From positions 1 through 24,774 of the forward strand of contig CALHZD010000112.1 of NCBI GenBank assembly GCA_938040985.1: DNA of 24,774 bases. The letters run 5' to 3'. The position numbers and the translations under genes are program-made. The stretch comes from an uncultured Propionivibrio sp. (GTDB taxonomy: Bacteria; Pseudomonadota; Gammaproteobacteria; Burkholderiales; Rhodocyclaceae). This document shows, one piece after another, positions 7,668 to 14,866 of this stretch (the first letter of the stretch is position 1; the number at the start of each line of letters is the position of its first letter). A model generated the notes under the pieces. That model worked only from the letters and a program-made list of their open reading frames with translations. It was not told where the DNA came from and did no database searches.

Positions 7668-8141
7668 ATGAGCATCAGCGAACACGTCAAAGCAAATCTT
7701 GAGCAGGTTAAATCGAGCCTCGAACAGGGTACGGAACGCCTCAAATCGAATTTCGATCACGGCAAGGAAAAAATCCGCTCCCAGTACGAATACGGCAAAG
7801 AGCTGGTTTCGTCCGGGCTGGAAGGCGCGCGGGAAGCGCATAAAGCCGTGCTCGCCACCGAGGATACCTCGAACATTCTGGCCGTTGCCGCCGAACAGTC
7901 GTGGCAGGCCGCCAGTTTTGGCGTGCTCGCGGGCGCCGTACTGGGCGCCTTGGCCGACGACCGCAAGCCGGTGCGCGGCGTCGTCGCAGGCGGCATTTTG
8001 GGCGCCGCGCTGGCGTTTGGCGCCAGCTTCGCCTGGAAAACCCGTCCGCTGACTTCGGCCATGGCCCGTGAAGCCGGCAGACGTATCGGCCACACGCGCG
8101 ACCGTCACTGGCTGAGCCGCCACCCGATTAACTACGGTTGA
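7668..8141 (+). CDS. Hypothetical protein: charged helical N-terminus plus glycine/alanine-rich membrane segments
   Basis: I do not recognise a named family. The 157-aa protein has a strong ribosome-binding site (AGGAG about 8 nt before ATG). Residues 1-70 are charged and predicted amphipathic helix with loosely repeating 11-residue-like blocks (VKANLEQVKSSLEQG, TERLKSNFDHGKEKI, RSQYEYGKELV). Two Gly/Ala-rich hydrophobic stretches follow, FGVLAGAVLGALA and GVVAGGILGAALAFGASFAW, separated by the charged loop DDRKPVR and compatible with a short membrane hairpin. The C-terminus is basic. This organisation resembles YtxH- or ElaB-like stress and membrane-anchored proteins, by architecture only. 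It is followed by a strong terminator, so it ends the cobU transcript or is a separate unit. Confidence 0.75.
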   Translation: MSISEHVKANLEQVKSSLEQGTERLKSNFDHGKEKIRSQYEYGKELVSSGLEGAREAHKAVLATEDTSNILAVAAEQSWQAASFGVLAGAVLGALADDRKPVRGVVAGGILGAALAFGASFAWKTRPLTSAMAREAGRRIGHTRDRHWLSRHPINYG

Positions 8142-8186
8142 TTGCCGCTTTAGCCCAGATTGTTGAATTAAATATTTCCGTTTCCC

Positions 8187-8218
8187 AACTGCCCGGTTTT
8201 CCGGGCAGTTTTATTTTT
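8187..8218 (+). terminator. Rho-independent terminator after the 157-aa membrane protein
   Basis: A perfect 10-bp stem AACTGCCCGG / CCGGGCAGTT closes a TTTT loop and is followed by TTATTTTTAG. It lies 46 bp after the stop codon, a textbook intrinsic terminator. Confidence 0.93.
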
Positions 8219-8562
8219 AGCTTTTGTTCCTTGGTAGCCCATTTATACGCATCCGCAAACAAGCTCAGATGAACTCATCGCTTGCTAAACGGCAGGGGGC
8301 GCGCATCAAATAAGCGGTTAGTTGAGAGTTGACTAATGTAGACTACCAATAGAATGTTGCCTTACATACAAGCAAGCTTGTTTTTTACTTCAGCCTTACT
8401 GCCGGTAAGTTATTGCTGAACAAAACTTTCAGGGCCAATACGCAGAGACTAAAAGCTTTCGCGCCATATCCAAGTTTCTTCATAAACAAGTCGAAAAAGA
8501 CTGGCGCCCCATCCAACGCCAATATAAAGTTTTAATGTAATGCAATCGTTGCCGAACAAATA
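8219..8562. other. AT-richer spacer with no recognisable gene
   Basis: About 340 bp, noticeably less GC-rich than the flanking genes. No ORF of credible coding quality is present. A TTGACT-N15-TAGAAT pair (about 8330-8356) is a poor-spacing promoter candidate, and a short ACAAG-CAAG-CTTGT stem followed by TTTTT sits near 8369-8386. Together they could produce only a very short RNA. Otherwise I see nothing that can be named; it may be decayed or acquired DNA next to the H-NS gene. Confidence 0.4.
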
Positions 8563-8591
8563 AAAAGCGCCATACATGATATGGCGCTTTT
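8563..8591 (-). terminator. Intrinsic terminator downstream of hns (possibly bidirectional)
   Basis: A 12-bp perfect inverted repeat AAAAGCGCCATA / TATGGCGCTTTT with a 5-nt loop. On the minus strand the stem is followed by TTTTTATTTG, placing it 35 bp after the hns stop. On the plus strand the trailing T-run is shorter, so termination in that direction is less certain. Confidence 0.88.
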
Positions 8592-8626
8592 GCTATAGAT
8601 AAGCGACGGTTTTTATAGGGCCTGCA

Positions 8627-8938
8627 TTATCTCTGAATCAACAGACTGTTGATATCCCCTCCGCGAGCGAGGTACTCCTCCACCCAGGCAGGCTTACGTC
8701 CCTTACCGCTCCAGGTTTGGGCGATATTAGTCGGATTAGCGTATTTCGCTTCGCCTTTTTTTGCGGCGGCTTTTTTTGCACCCGATTTGAGACCAAGGTC
8801 TTCGGCCGTCAAATGATATTCAGCAATTTTTTCCTTGATTTCTTTAATGACCAAGCTAAGTTCGGCCAGGCGAGCCTGTTCCACTTCGAACTGAGCCTTT
8901 TTCAGATTTTCGAGCGCTTCCTTGTAGCTAATAGTCAT
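8627..8938 (-). CDS. hns: H-NS family nucleoid-associated protein
   Basis: A 103-aa DNA-binding protein of the H-NS histone-like family, which binds curved AT-rich DNA and often silences horizontally acquired genes. The N-terminal ~60 residues (YKEALENLKKAQFEVEQARL...) form a coiled-coil oligomerisation region. A Lys/Ala-rich linker (SGAKKAAAKKGEAK) leads to the C-terminal DNA-binding module YANPTNIAQTWSGKGRKPAW, with the TWSGxGRxPxW hook typical of the family. ATG 8938 is preceded by GGAGG at ideal distance. It is monocistronic, with a candidate promoter at 9009-9036 and a terminator at 8563-8591. Its placement between cobU and cobQ is not functionally obvious. Genomes of this group usually carry several paralogues, so the symbol denotes the family. 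Confidence 0.92.
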   Translation of the reverse strand: MTISYKEALENLKKAQFEVEQARLAELSLVIKEIKEKIAEYHLTAEDLGLKSGAKKAAAKKGEAKYANPTNIAQTWSGKGRKPAWVEEYLARGGDINSLLIQR

Positions 8939-8986
8939 TGTTTCCTCCAGTCAAAATAAAAATCCGGCGTCCGCTAACCTTAAACG

Positions 8987-9036
8987 CCTCGCCCTATTTG
9001 CGAGGGGAATTATAAATTAACTGGGCGAAAAAACAA
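8987..9036 (-). promoter_or_regulatory. Candidate hns promoter with leader hairpin
   Basis: On the minus strand, TTGTTT (9031-9036) is spaced 16 bp from a perfect TATAAT (9009-9014). The predicted start near 9002 is immediately followed by a 6-bp stem CCTCGC / GCGAGG (8987-9005) at the very 5' end of the leader, about 50 nt before the start codon. Confidence 0.55.
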
Positions 9037-9191
9037 TCAAGTGCAATATAACGATCCATTCAGCCTTTTAATATGTTGTATATCATTGTTATTGTGCGCT
9101 TGATCATTATCTGCACGGCATTAAGACAATTCCCTGCGATTTCTCAGAATTCGGCATTGATTCTGTGCAAATGAATACGGATCAATTCGAT

Positions 9192-10703
9192 TCATTTAGC
9201 GTCGGCGATACGCGCGGGAAGCGCAAAAGCCGGAATGCATTCGGCGAGGCGCGGCAAATCCAGATGTTGTTCGACGGCATCGGCCAGCCGGTCCAGATCG
9301 CGTTCGCGCCGTTCGGCCGGGTCGAAACGGAAGGCCGGCGTATACCCCGCCCAGGCAATCAGCGCATTGAGCGCATCCGGCGAATCGAATAGGCCGTGGC
9401 AATAGGTGGCTAGCACCTGGCCGTCCGCCGAAAGCGCGCCTTCCGGCAGCCCTTCCAGACAGGTCGCCGGCCGCGCCAACGCCGGCCCATGCGTCACGCC
9501 CATGTGGATACGGTAGCCGCGCAAGGGCGGCGGGGCGCTCAGCGTTCCATTCAGCGTCAGCGTTCCGCTGACGTTCTCCAGGTGTTTTTCCGGCGCCAGC
9601 GTCGTTTCATAATCGAGCAGTCCGAGGCCAGGCTGGCTGCCGGGCGCCCCTTCCAGTCCCAGCGGGTCGTTGAGCTGTTTGCCAAGCATTTGCAGGCCGC
9701 CGCAGATGCCGATCAGCTTGCCGCCATAACGCAGATGCCGTCGGATCGCTTCTTCCCAGCCCATGCTGCGCAGCCAGTCGAGATCCGCCTGCACGGCTTT
9801 GGAACCGCCCAGCACGATCAGGTCACACGGTGGCAGCGCGTCATGCGCGCCGACAACCGTAAAATCGACCTCCGGATGAAAACGCAGCGGATCGAAATCG
9901 TTATGGTTCGACAGACGCGGATAAGCGGGCGCAACGACCTTGAGCTTGGCGCCGGTCTTGATCAGCTTGCCGCGCGGCAGCGCATCCTCGGCATCGAGAT
10001 ACAAGCCATGCAGGTAGGGCAGGACGCCGATCACCGGCTTGCCGGTGCGCAGTTCCAGCCAGCTCAGCCCCGATTCCAGCAGGCTGAAATCGCCGCGAAA
10101 GCGGTTAATGACAAAGCCCTTGACGCGCGCCTGCTCGCTCGGCGACAGCAGCTCGTAAGTGCCGGTCAAATGGGCAAAAACGCCGCCGCGATCGATGTCG
10201 GCGACGATGATGACCGGACAATCGACAACCTCGGCAAAGCCCATATTGGCAATATCGCGGGCGCGCAGGTTGATTTCCGCCGGGCTGCCTGCGCCTTCGA
10301 CAATGATGGCATCGTATGCCGCACACAGGCGTTGCCACGATTCGAGCACAGCCTGCATCGCCCGCGGCTTATATTCATGATAATCGCGGGCATTGAGATC
10401 GGCGTGCGTCTTGCCATGGATAATGACCTGCGAGCGCTTGTCGGTTGAGGGCTTGAGCAGTATCGGGTTGAAATCGATGTGCGCCGGCACCCGCGCCGCC
10501 AGCGCCTGTAGCGCCTGGGCGCGGCCGATTTCGCCGCCATCGACGGTCACGGCCGAATTGAGCGCCATATTCTGCGGCTTGAACGGCGCAACGCGCACGC
10601 CCCGACGCGCCAGCACGCGGCATAGCGCCGCCCCCAGGACCGATTTTCCGGCATCCGAAGTACAGCCTTGCACCATCAGGCAAGGCGTTTTTTGCAGAGT
10701 CAT
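9192..10703 (-). CDS. cobQ: Cobyric acid synthase, glutamine-hydrolysing
   Basis: CobQ (CbiP) amidates four peripheral carboxylates of adenosylcobyrinic acid a,c-diamide using glutamine and ATP. The N-terminal half is a dethiobiotin-synthetase-like ATPase: LMVQGCTSDAGKSVLGAALC contains the variant P-loop, followed by FKPQNMALNSAVTVDGGEIG and VEGAGSPAEINLRARDIANMG, and VADIDRGGVFAHLTGT. The C-terminal half is a class I glutamine amidotransferase-like domain with GGSKAVQADLDWL, the nucleophile region GICGGLQMLG (Cys of the CGG elbow) and YCHGLFDS with the His. The start at 10703 (MTLQKTPCLM) is favoured because GGAAAG precedes it; the extension to 10718 has no ribosome-binding site. The resulting 503 aa is slightly longer than average. 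Confidence 0.96.
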   Translation of the reverse strand: MTLQKTPCLMVQGCTSDAGKSVLGAALCRVLARRGVRVAPFKPQNMALNSAVTVDGGEIGRAQALQALAARVPAHIDFNPILLKPSTDKRSQVIIHGKTHADLNARDYHEYKPRAMQAVLESWQRLCAAYDAIIVEGAGSPAEINLRARDIANMGFAEVVDCPVIIVADIDRGGVFAHLTGTYELLSPSEQARVKGFVINRFRGDFSLLESGLSWLELRTGKPVIGVLPYLHGLYLDAEDALPRGKLIKTGAKLKVVAPAYPRLSNHNDFDPLRFHPEVDFTVVGAHDALPPCDLIVLGGSKAVQADLDWLRSMGWEEAIRRHLRYGGKLIGICGGLQMLGKQLNDPLGLEGAPGSQPGLGLLDYETTLAPEKHLENVSGTLTLNGTLSAPPPLRGYRIHMGVTHGPALARPATCLEGLPEGALSADGQVLATYCHGLFDSPDALNALIAWAGYTPAFRFDPAERRERDLDRLADAVEQHLDLPRLAECIPAFALPARIADAK

Positions 10704-10816
10704 GATCCGTCTTTCCAAAAAAATCTTAGAAGTTCGAGGCTATTTTCTCATAGGCTGCGGACACCGGAAGCGCGCCACAACAGGCTAAAGCAAAGAAAAA
10801 CCGACAACGGCCATTG

Positions 10817-10889
10817 GGGGAAATTTTCGCCGATTCCCCGTAAAGCACGCGACGAACGGTTGAATTGGGGGCCGGACTCGACGTATATT
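10817..10889 (+). promoter_or_regulatory. Candidate promoter and upstream dyad for the ABC importer operon
   Basis: TTGAAT (10860-10865) and TATATT (10884-10889) are 18 bp apart, a plausible sigma-70 promoter about 50 bp before the first start codon. Just upstream lies an inverted repeat GGGGAA (10817-10822) / TTCCCC (10834-10839) that could be an operator for a sugar-type regulator. No regulator gene is in the window. Confidence 0.4.
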
Positions 10890-10945
10890 GCTTCCCGATC
10901 TGGAGCGTTTCCGCCCAGACGCATCATGGTTTCATCGATCGGGTC

Positions 10946-12073
10946 ATGGAAAGAAAAGCTAAAACAGCAGACAGCGCCGCCAACGACAATACCGGCAATG
11001 CCCAAAACAGCGCCGCACGCAATCTGGTCGCCGCATTCCTGGCCGATTTTCTGGCCGACCGCCAGTTTGTCTTTCTGGCATTGACCAACCTCCTCGGCTT
11101 CATGCTGGCCGTCGCCCTGGCGGGCGCCGATTTTATCGGCGCCTACAACCTTCAGTCGATGGCGGCGCAGCTGCCGGAACTGGGACTGCTGGCGCTGGGC
11201 GTCATGCTGGCGATGGTTTCCGGAAACGGCGGCATCGACCTGTCGGGAATCGCGCTGGCTAATCTGTCGGGCGTCTTGGCCGGGCTGGCGGCCTCCCATT
11301 TTATTTCCGCCGACGATGCCCCCTTGCTTTACACGGGCAGTTTCATTGCGCTTGCCCTGCTTGCCGGCGGCATCGGCGGCATGTTAAACGGCGTTCTGAT
11401 TGCCTGGGGGCATCTGACGCCCATTCTCGCCACCCTCGGCACGCAAATGTTTTTTACCGGAATCGCCGTCGTGCTGACCAACGGTTCCGCGCTGCGCCTG
11501 GGCTACATCGAGCCGCTCGATGCGTTCGGCAACTCGACGCTGGCCGGCCTGCCCATCTGCTTCATCGTATTTCTGGCCGTCGCCGCCGCACTCGCGCTGA
11601 TGCTCAAGCGCACGCCTTTCGGTATCCGCCTGTACTTGTTGGGCAGCAACGCCAAAGCGGCAAGCTACGCCGGGATTCCCGTGCGGCGGATGCTGTTCCT
11701 GACCTACACCCTGTGCGGACTGCTGGCCGGGCTGGCGGGCGCCATCATCGCCGCGCGCACTTCCAGCGTGAAATGGGATTACGGCAGCTCTTACGTGATG
11801 ATTTCCATCCTGATCGTCGTCGCCGCCGGCGTCCGTCCGGAAGGCGGTTACGGGCGGCTGGTCTGCGTCCTGCTGTCGGCCACGGCGCTCCAGCTGCTGG
11901 CCAGCATGTTCAACTTCCTTGATGTTTCCAGCTTTTTCCGCGATTGCGCCTGGGGAACGATGCTGCTCATTTTTCTCGTCGTTTCGCGCATTGACTATCG
12001 CACCCTTTTCCGGAGCCGTTCTTCCGGCTCCAGCGGCTCGGCGTCACTCCCTCGCGCCAGCCGCACCGTCTAG
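10946..12073 (+). CDS. Sugar-type ABC transporter permease (RbsC/LsrC-like)
   Basis: Inner-membrane subunit of an importer for a small polar solute. The 375-aa sequence has a 40-residue Ala/Asn-rich cytoplasmic start and about nine to ten membrane segments. Family features are LALGVMLAMVSGNGGIDLSG (the RbsC-type V-S-GGIDLS motif), GGIGGMLNGVLIAWGHLTPI and LATLGTQMFFTGIAVVLTNG, then YLLGSNAKAASYAGIPVRRM, the cytoplasmic loop that contacts the ATPase. The open frame reaches back to 10865, but the residues before Met at 10946 (VYCFPIWSVS...) do not look like the family. It is the first gene of a four-gene operon, 35 bp before the binding-protein gene. Having a permease first is unusual compared with lsrACDB or rbsDACB order. 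Confidence 0.9.
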   Translation: MERKAKTADSAANDNTGNAQNSAARNLVAAFLADFLADRQFVFLALTNLLGFMLAVALAGADFIGAYNLQSMAAQLPELGLLALGVMLAMVSGNGGIDLSGIALANLSGVLAGLAASHFISADDAPLLYTGSFIALALLAGGIGGMLNGVLIAWGHLTPILATLGTQMFFTGIAVVLTNGSALRLGYIEPLDAFGNSTLAGLPICFIVFLAVAAALALMLKRTPFGIRLYLLGSNAKAASYAGIPVRRMLFLTYTLCGLLAGLAGAIIAARTSSVKWDYGSSYVMISILIVVAAGVRPEGGYGRLVCVLLSATALQLLASMFNFLDVSSFFRDCAWGTMLLIFLVVSRIDYRTLFRSRSSGSSGSASLPRASRTV

Positions 12074-12108
12074 AGGGAACGCTTCGTCACCACCACGGAG
12101 GTCATTCC

Positions 12109-13122
12109 ATGTCTATCGTCAAAACAACCATCGCCTGTGCCGTCTCTGCGGCCCTAGTCGGTACGGCAGGCATCGTCAGCGCACAGGGCAATCAGAGCGG
12201 CAACAAGACGATCGCCACCGTCGTCAAAATTACCGGCGAAACCTGGTTCAACCGCATGGAAGACGGCGTCAAGGCGTTTGGCGCCTCAACACCGGGCGTC
12301 GCTACGGCGCAATACGGGCCACCCAAGGCTGATGCCGCCCTGCAGACGAAAATCATCGACGATCTGATCGCCAAAAAAGTCGACGCGATCACTGTCGTCC
12401 CCATGGATCCTTCGACGCTGGAAGGCGTGCTCAAGCGCGCCATGGACCGTGGCATCAAGGTTGTGACGCATGAAGCGGACAATGCGAAAAACACGCATGT
12501 GGATATCGAAGCCTTCGACAACAAGGCGTTCGGCGCGCGCTTCAATGAGCGGCTGGCCAAATGCATGGGCGGCGCCGGCAAATGGACTTCGTTCGTGGGC
12601 TCGCTGGGCAGCCTGACGCACGTGCAATGGGCTGACGGCGGCGCCGAAAATGCCAAGAAATACCCCAAAATGGTACTCGTCGATGCCAAGAACGAATCAT
12701 TCAACGATGCCAACAAGGCCTACGAGAAAGCCAAGGAAATTCTGCGCAAACACCCCGATATCAAGGGCTTCCAGGGCGGTGCGGCCATCGATGTGCTGGG
12801 CATCGGCCGCGCAATCGAAGAAGCCGGCCTGCAAGGCAAGATTTGCGTGATCGGCCTCGGCCTGCCCAAGGATTCCGGCAAATACCTCGAATCCGGCGCC
12901 ATCCAGGGCATCGGTTTTTGGGATCCGCAGGAAGCCGGCGTTGTCATGAACAAGGTGGCCAAGATGCTGCTCGACGGCCAGCAGATCACCGATGGCATGG
13001 ATCTGGGCGTGCCCGGCTATCACAAGGTTAAGGTCAAGAAGGGGCCGGGCAAGGGCATTATCGTCGTCGGCGAAGCCTGGATCGACGTCGACAAGTCGAA
13101 CTACAAGAACTACCCGTTCTAA
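12109..13122 (+). CDS. Periplasmic sugar-type ABC binding protein, LsrB/RhaS-like
   Basis: A 337-aa type I periplasmic binding protein with a clear Sec signal peptide (MSIVKTTIACAVSAALVGTA, cleavage likely after ...IVSA, residue 25) and GGAGG upstream of the ATG. The first domain starts TIATVVKITGETWFNRMEDG, followed by IIDDLIAKKVDAITVVPMDP and GIKVVTHEAD, the cluster 2 sugar-binding pattern. The C-terminal end GIGFWDPQEAGVVMNKVAKM and YPF resemble LsrB (E. coli ends KYDF). By my manual alignment the LsrB AI-2 contacts Asp-Gln in TDQNQW become TH in LTHVQW, and the Pro-Asp-Ala segment is Gly-Ala-Ala, so AI-2 is not a safe assignment. It is likely the most abundant product of the operon; a hairpin follows the gene. 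Confidence 0.9.
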   Translation: MSIVKTTIACAVSAALVGTAGIVSAQGNQSGNKTIATVVKITGETWFNRMEDGVKAFGASTPGVATAQYGPPKADAALQTKIIDDLIAKKVDAITVVPMDPSTLEGVLKRAMDRGIKVVTHEADNAKNTHVDIEAFDNKAFGARFNERLAKCMGGAGKWTSFVGSLGSLTHVQWADGGAENAKKYPKMVLVDAKNESFNDANKAYEKAKEILRKHPDIKGFQGGAAIDVLGIGRAIEEAGLQGKICVIGLGLPKDSGKYLESGAIQGIGFWDPQEAGVVMNKVAKMLLDGQQITDGMDLGVPGYHKVKVKKGPGKGIIVVGEAWIDVDKSNYKNYPF

Positions 13123-13143
13123 GCCTTAGCCTGGCCTGAAGCG

Positions 13144-13173
13144 CATGCTGGAGGACGCCGCGCATGCAGCATG
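13144..13173 (+). other. Intercistronic stem-loop after the binding-protein gene
   Basis: CATGCTG and CAGCATG pair across 16 nt inside the 133-bp gap between binding-protein and ATPase genes. The neighbourhood has further GCATGC-based dyads. No T-run follows, so it is not an intrinsic terminator. It could shield the binding-protein mRNA from 3' exonucleases, as REP hairpins do in mal-type operons (inference). Confidence 0.45.
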
Positions 13174-13255
13174 AGCGAAGCGTTCTCCGGCATGCCCCAC
13201 GCCGCCGGCCAATCACTACATGACATGATCGCCCCACCGTCCCGCCCGTAATCGC

Positions 13256-14866
13256 ATGAATGCGCCCGACACCCGCCGGCAAGCCGGCGCCCCGCCGCCG
13301 GCTGCCGATCAACCGCCTTTTCTCGAAGTGCGCGGCATCCACAAACGTTTCGCCGGCGTCCACGCCCTGCGCGGCATCGACCTGACGATCGAAAGCGGTC
13401 AGATTTACCATCTGATCGGAGAAAACGGCTGCGGCAAAAGCACCTTGATCAAGATCATCGCCGGCGCGCAACCGCCGGATGAAGGAAAGATCATCGTCGC
13501 CGGGCGCACGTATGCGCGCCTTTCCCCCATCGAGGCGCTGGCCGCCGGCATCGAAACCGTCTATCAGGATTTTTCGCTGCTGCCCAACCTGAACGTGGCG
13601 GAAAACATCGCCCTGACCCAACAGCTCGTTCAGTCGGGCGGCCGCCTTTTCCGGCGTCTGGACCGCGCAGCCCTGGCGCAGACCGCCACGCGCGCGCTCG
13701 CCGCAATCGGTCTGCCGTCCACACAGGCGTTCATGCAGCAGCGCGTCGACACCCTGCCCATCGCGACGCGCCAGATGGTGGCGATTGCCCGCGCCATCGC
13801 CGTCGACGCGCACCTGGTCATCATGGATGAACCGACCACCGCACTGACGCGCCGCGAAGTCGGCAACCTGATCGGCGTCGTCAATCGCCTGCGCGAGCAG
13901 GGCGTCGCCGTGCTGTTCGTCACGCACAAACTCGACGAATGCAAAGCCATTGGCGGGCGCGTCGTCATTTTCCGCGACGGCCAGAAGGTGATGGAAGGCG
14001 ACGCCGGCGATTACAGCAAAGCCGACTTGAGCTACTGGATGACCGGCCGCCAGCTCGACGAACACCGTTACCGCAGCGAACCGGCCGGCGAAGCCCCCGC
14101 AACATCGCGCCTCCTCGTCACCGGGCTGACGCGCGCCGCAGCGTTTTCGGAAATCTCTTTCGCTGTCAATCGGGGCGAAATTCTCGGCATTACCGGGCTG
14201 CTCGATTCCGGGCGCAACGAACTGGCGCTCGCCTTGGCCGGCGTGCATCCGGCCGATGCCGGTCAGATTTTTCTCGACAACCAGCCGGCCGTCCTGCGCC
14301 GTCCGGCCGATGCCATCGCCGCCGGCATCGGCTATCTGCCGGAAGACCGCCTATCCGAAGGGCTGTTTCTAGAAAAGCCCATCCGCGAAAATTTCACCGC
14401 CGCCGTGCTCGGCCGGCTGTGCCGCCGTTTCGGCCTGCTCGATCAAAGCCGCGTGCGCAATCTGGCGCACCGTCTGACCGAACAGTTGCACATCGCCACC
14501 CCCGATATCGAACACCCGGTGCAGTCCCTTTCCGGCGGCAACCAGCAGCGCGTTCTGCTCGGACGCTGGCTGTCCATCGACCCCAAGGTGCTGATCCTGC
14601 ACGGCCCCACCGTCGGCGTCGATGTGGGTTCCAAGGATACGATCTACCGCATCATCCAGTCGCTCGCCGCGCAAGGCATGAGCATTCTGATCGTCAGCGA
14701 CGACCTGCCGGAACTGCTGCAAAACTGCGACCGGATTTTGATCATGCGAAAAGGGCAGATCAGCCAGGTTTTCGATGCCGCTGAAACCGTGTCGGAAACC
14801 GATCTGTACGAAGCGATGACGGCCGAACACCCCAGAAAAGAGGAAGAAAAAACATGCCAGGGCTGA
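13256..14866 (+). CDS. Sugar-type ABC transporter double ATP-binding protein (RbsA/LsrA-like)
   Basis: A 536-aa protein with two ABC cassettes. Cassette 1 has an intact Walker A GENGCGKST (55-63), a Q-loop region YQDFSLL and Walker B LVIMDEPTTAL (Asp191, Glu192), but its signature is degenerate (LPIATRQ at 167-173). Cassette 2 has a degenerate Walker A (GLLDSGRNE, 314-322), a perfect signature LSGGNQQ (425-431) and a Walker B in which the usual Asp-Glu is His-Gly (LILHGPT, 446-452). A dimeric sandwich would therefore have one consensus ATP site and one degenerate site. Degenerate second cassettes are normal in RbsA relatives. No Shine-Dalgarno is obvious at ATG 13256. The 3' end overlaps the next permease gene by 13 bp. 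Confidence 0.93.
   Translation: MNAPDTRRQAGAPPPAADQPPFLEVRGIHKRFAGVHALRGIDLTIESGQIYHLIGENGCGKSTLIKIIAGAQPPDEGKIIVAGRTYARLSPIEALAAGIETVYQDFSLLPNLNVAENIALTQQLVQSGGRLFRRLDRAALAQTATRALAAIGLPSTQAFMQQRVDTLPIATRQMVAIARAIAVDAHLVIMDEPTTALTRREVGNLIGVVNRLREQGVAVLFVTHKLDECKAIGGRVVIFRDGQKVMEGDAGDYSKADLSYWMTGRQLDEHRYRSEPAGEAPATSRLLVTGLTRAAAFSEISFAVNRGEILGITGLLDSGRNELALALAGVHPADAGQIFLDNQPAVLRRPADAIAAGIGYLPEDRLSEGLFLEKPIRENFTAAVLGRLCRRFGLLDQSRVRNLAHRLTEQLHIATPDIEHPVQSLSGGNQQRVLLGRWLSIDPKVLILHGPTVGVDVGSKDTIYRIIQSLAAQGMSILIVSDDLPELLQNCDRILIMRKGQISQVFDAAETVSETDLYEAMTAEHPRKEEEKTCQG

Noticed and set aside
9489..10448. 319-codon plus-strand open frame
   Set aside because: It is antisense to cobQ, where high GC leaves long spurious frames.
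10704..10945. Cobalamin riboswitch in the cobQ leader
   Set aside because: No B12 box or GCCACTG element was found on the minus strand. Only a simple dyad is visible.
12109..13122. Assignment as a true AI-2 binding protein LsrB
   Set aside because: Several AI-2 contact residues appear substituted and no other lsr genes are nearby; it is annotated only as LsrB-like.
13058..14248. 396-codon minus-strand open frame
   Set aside because: It is antisense to the clearly identified ABC ATPase, and its composition is that of a shadow frame.
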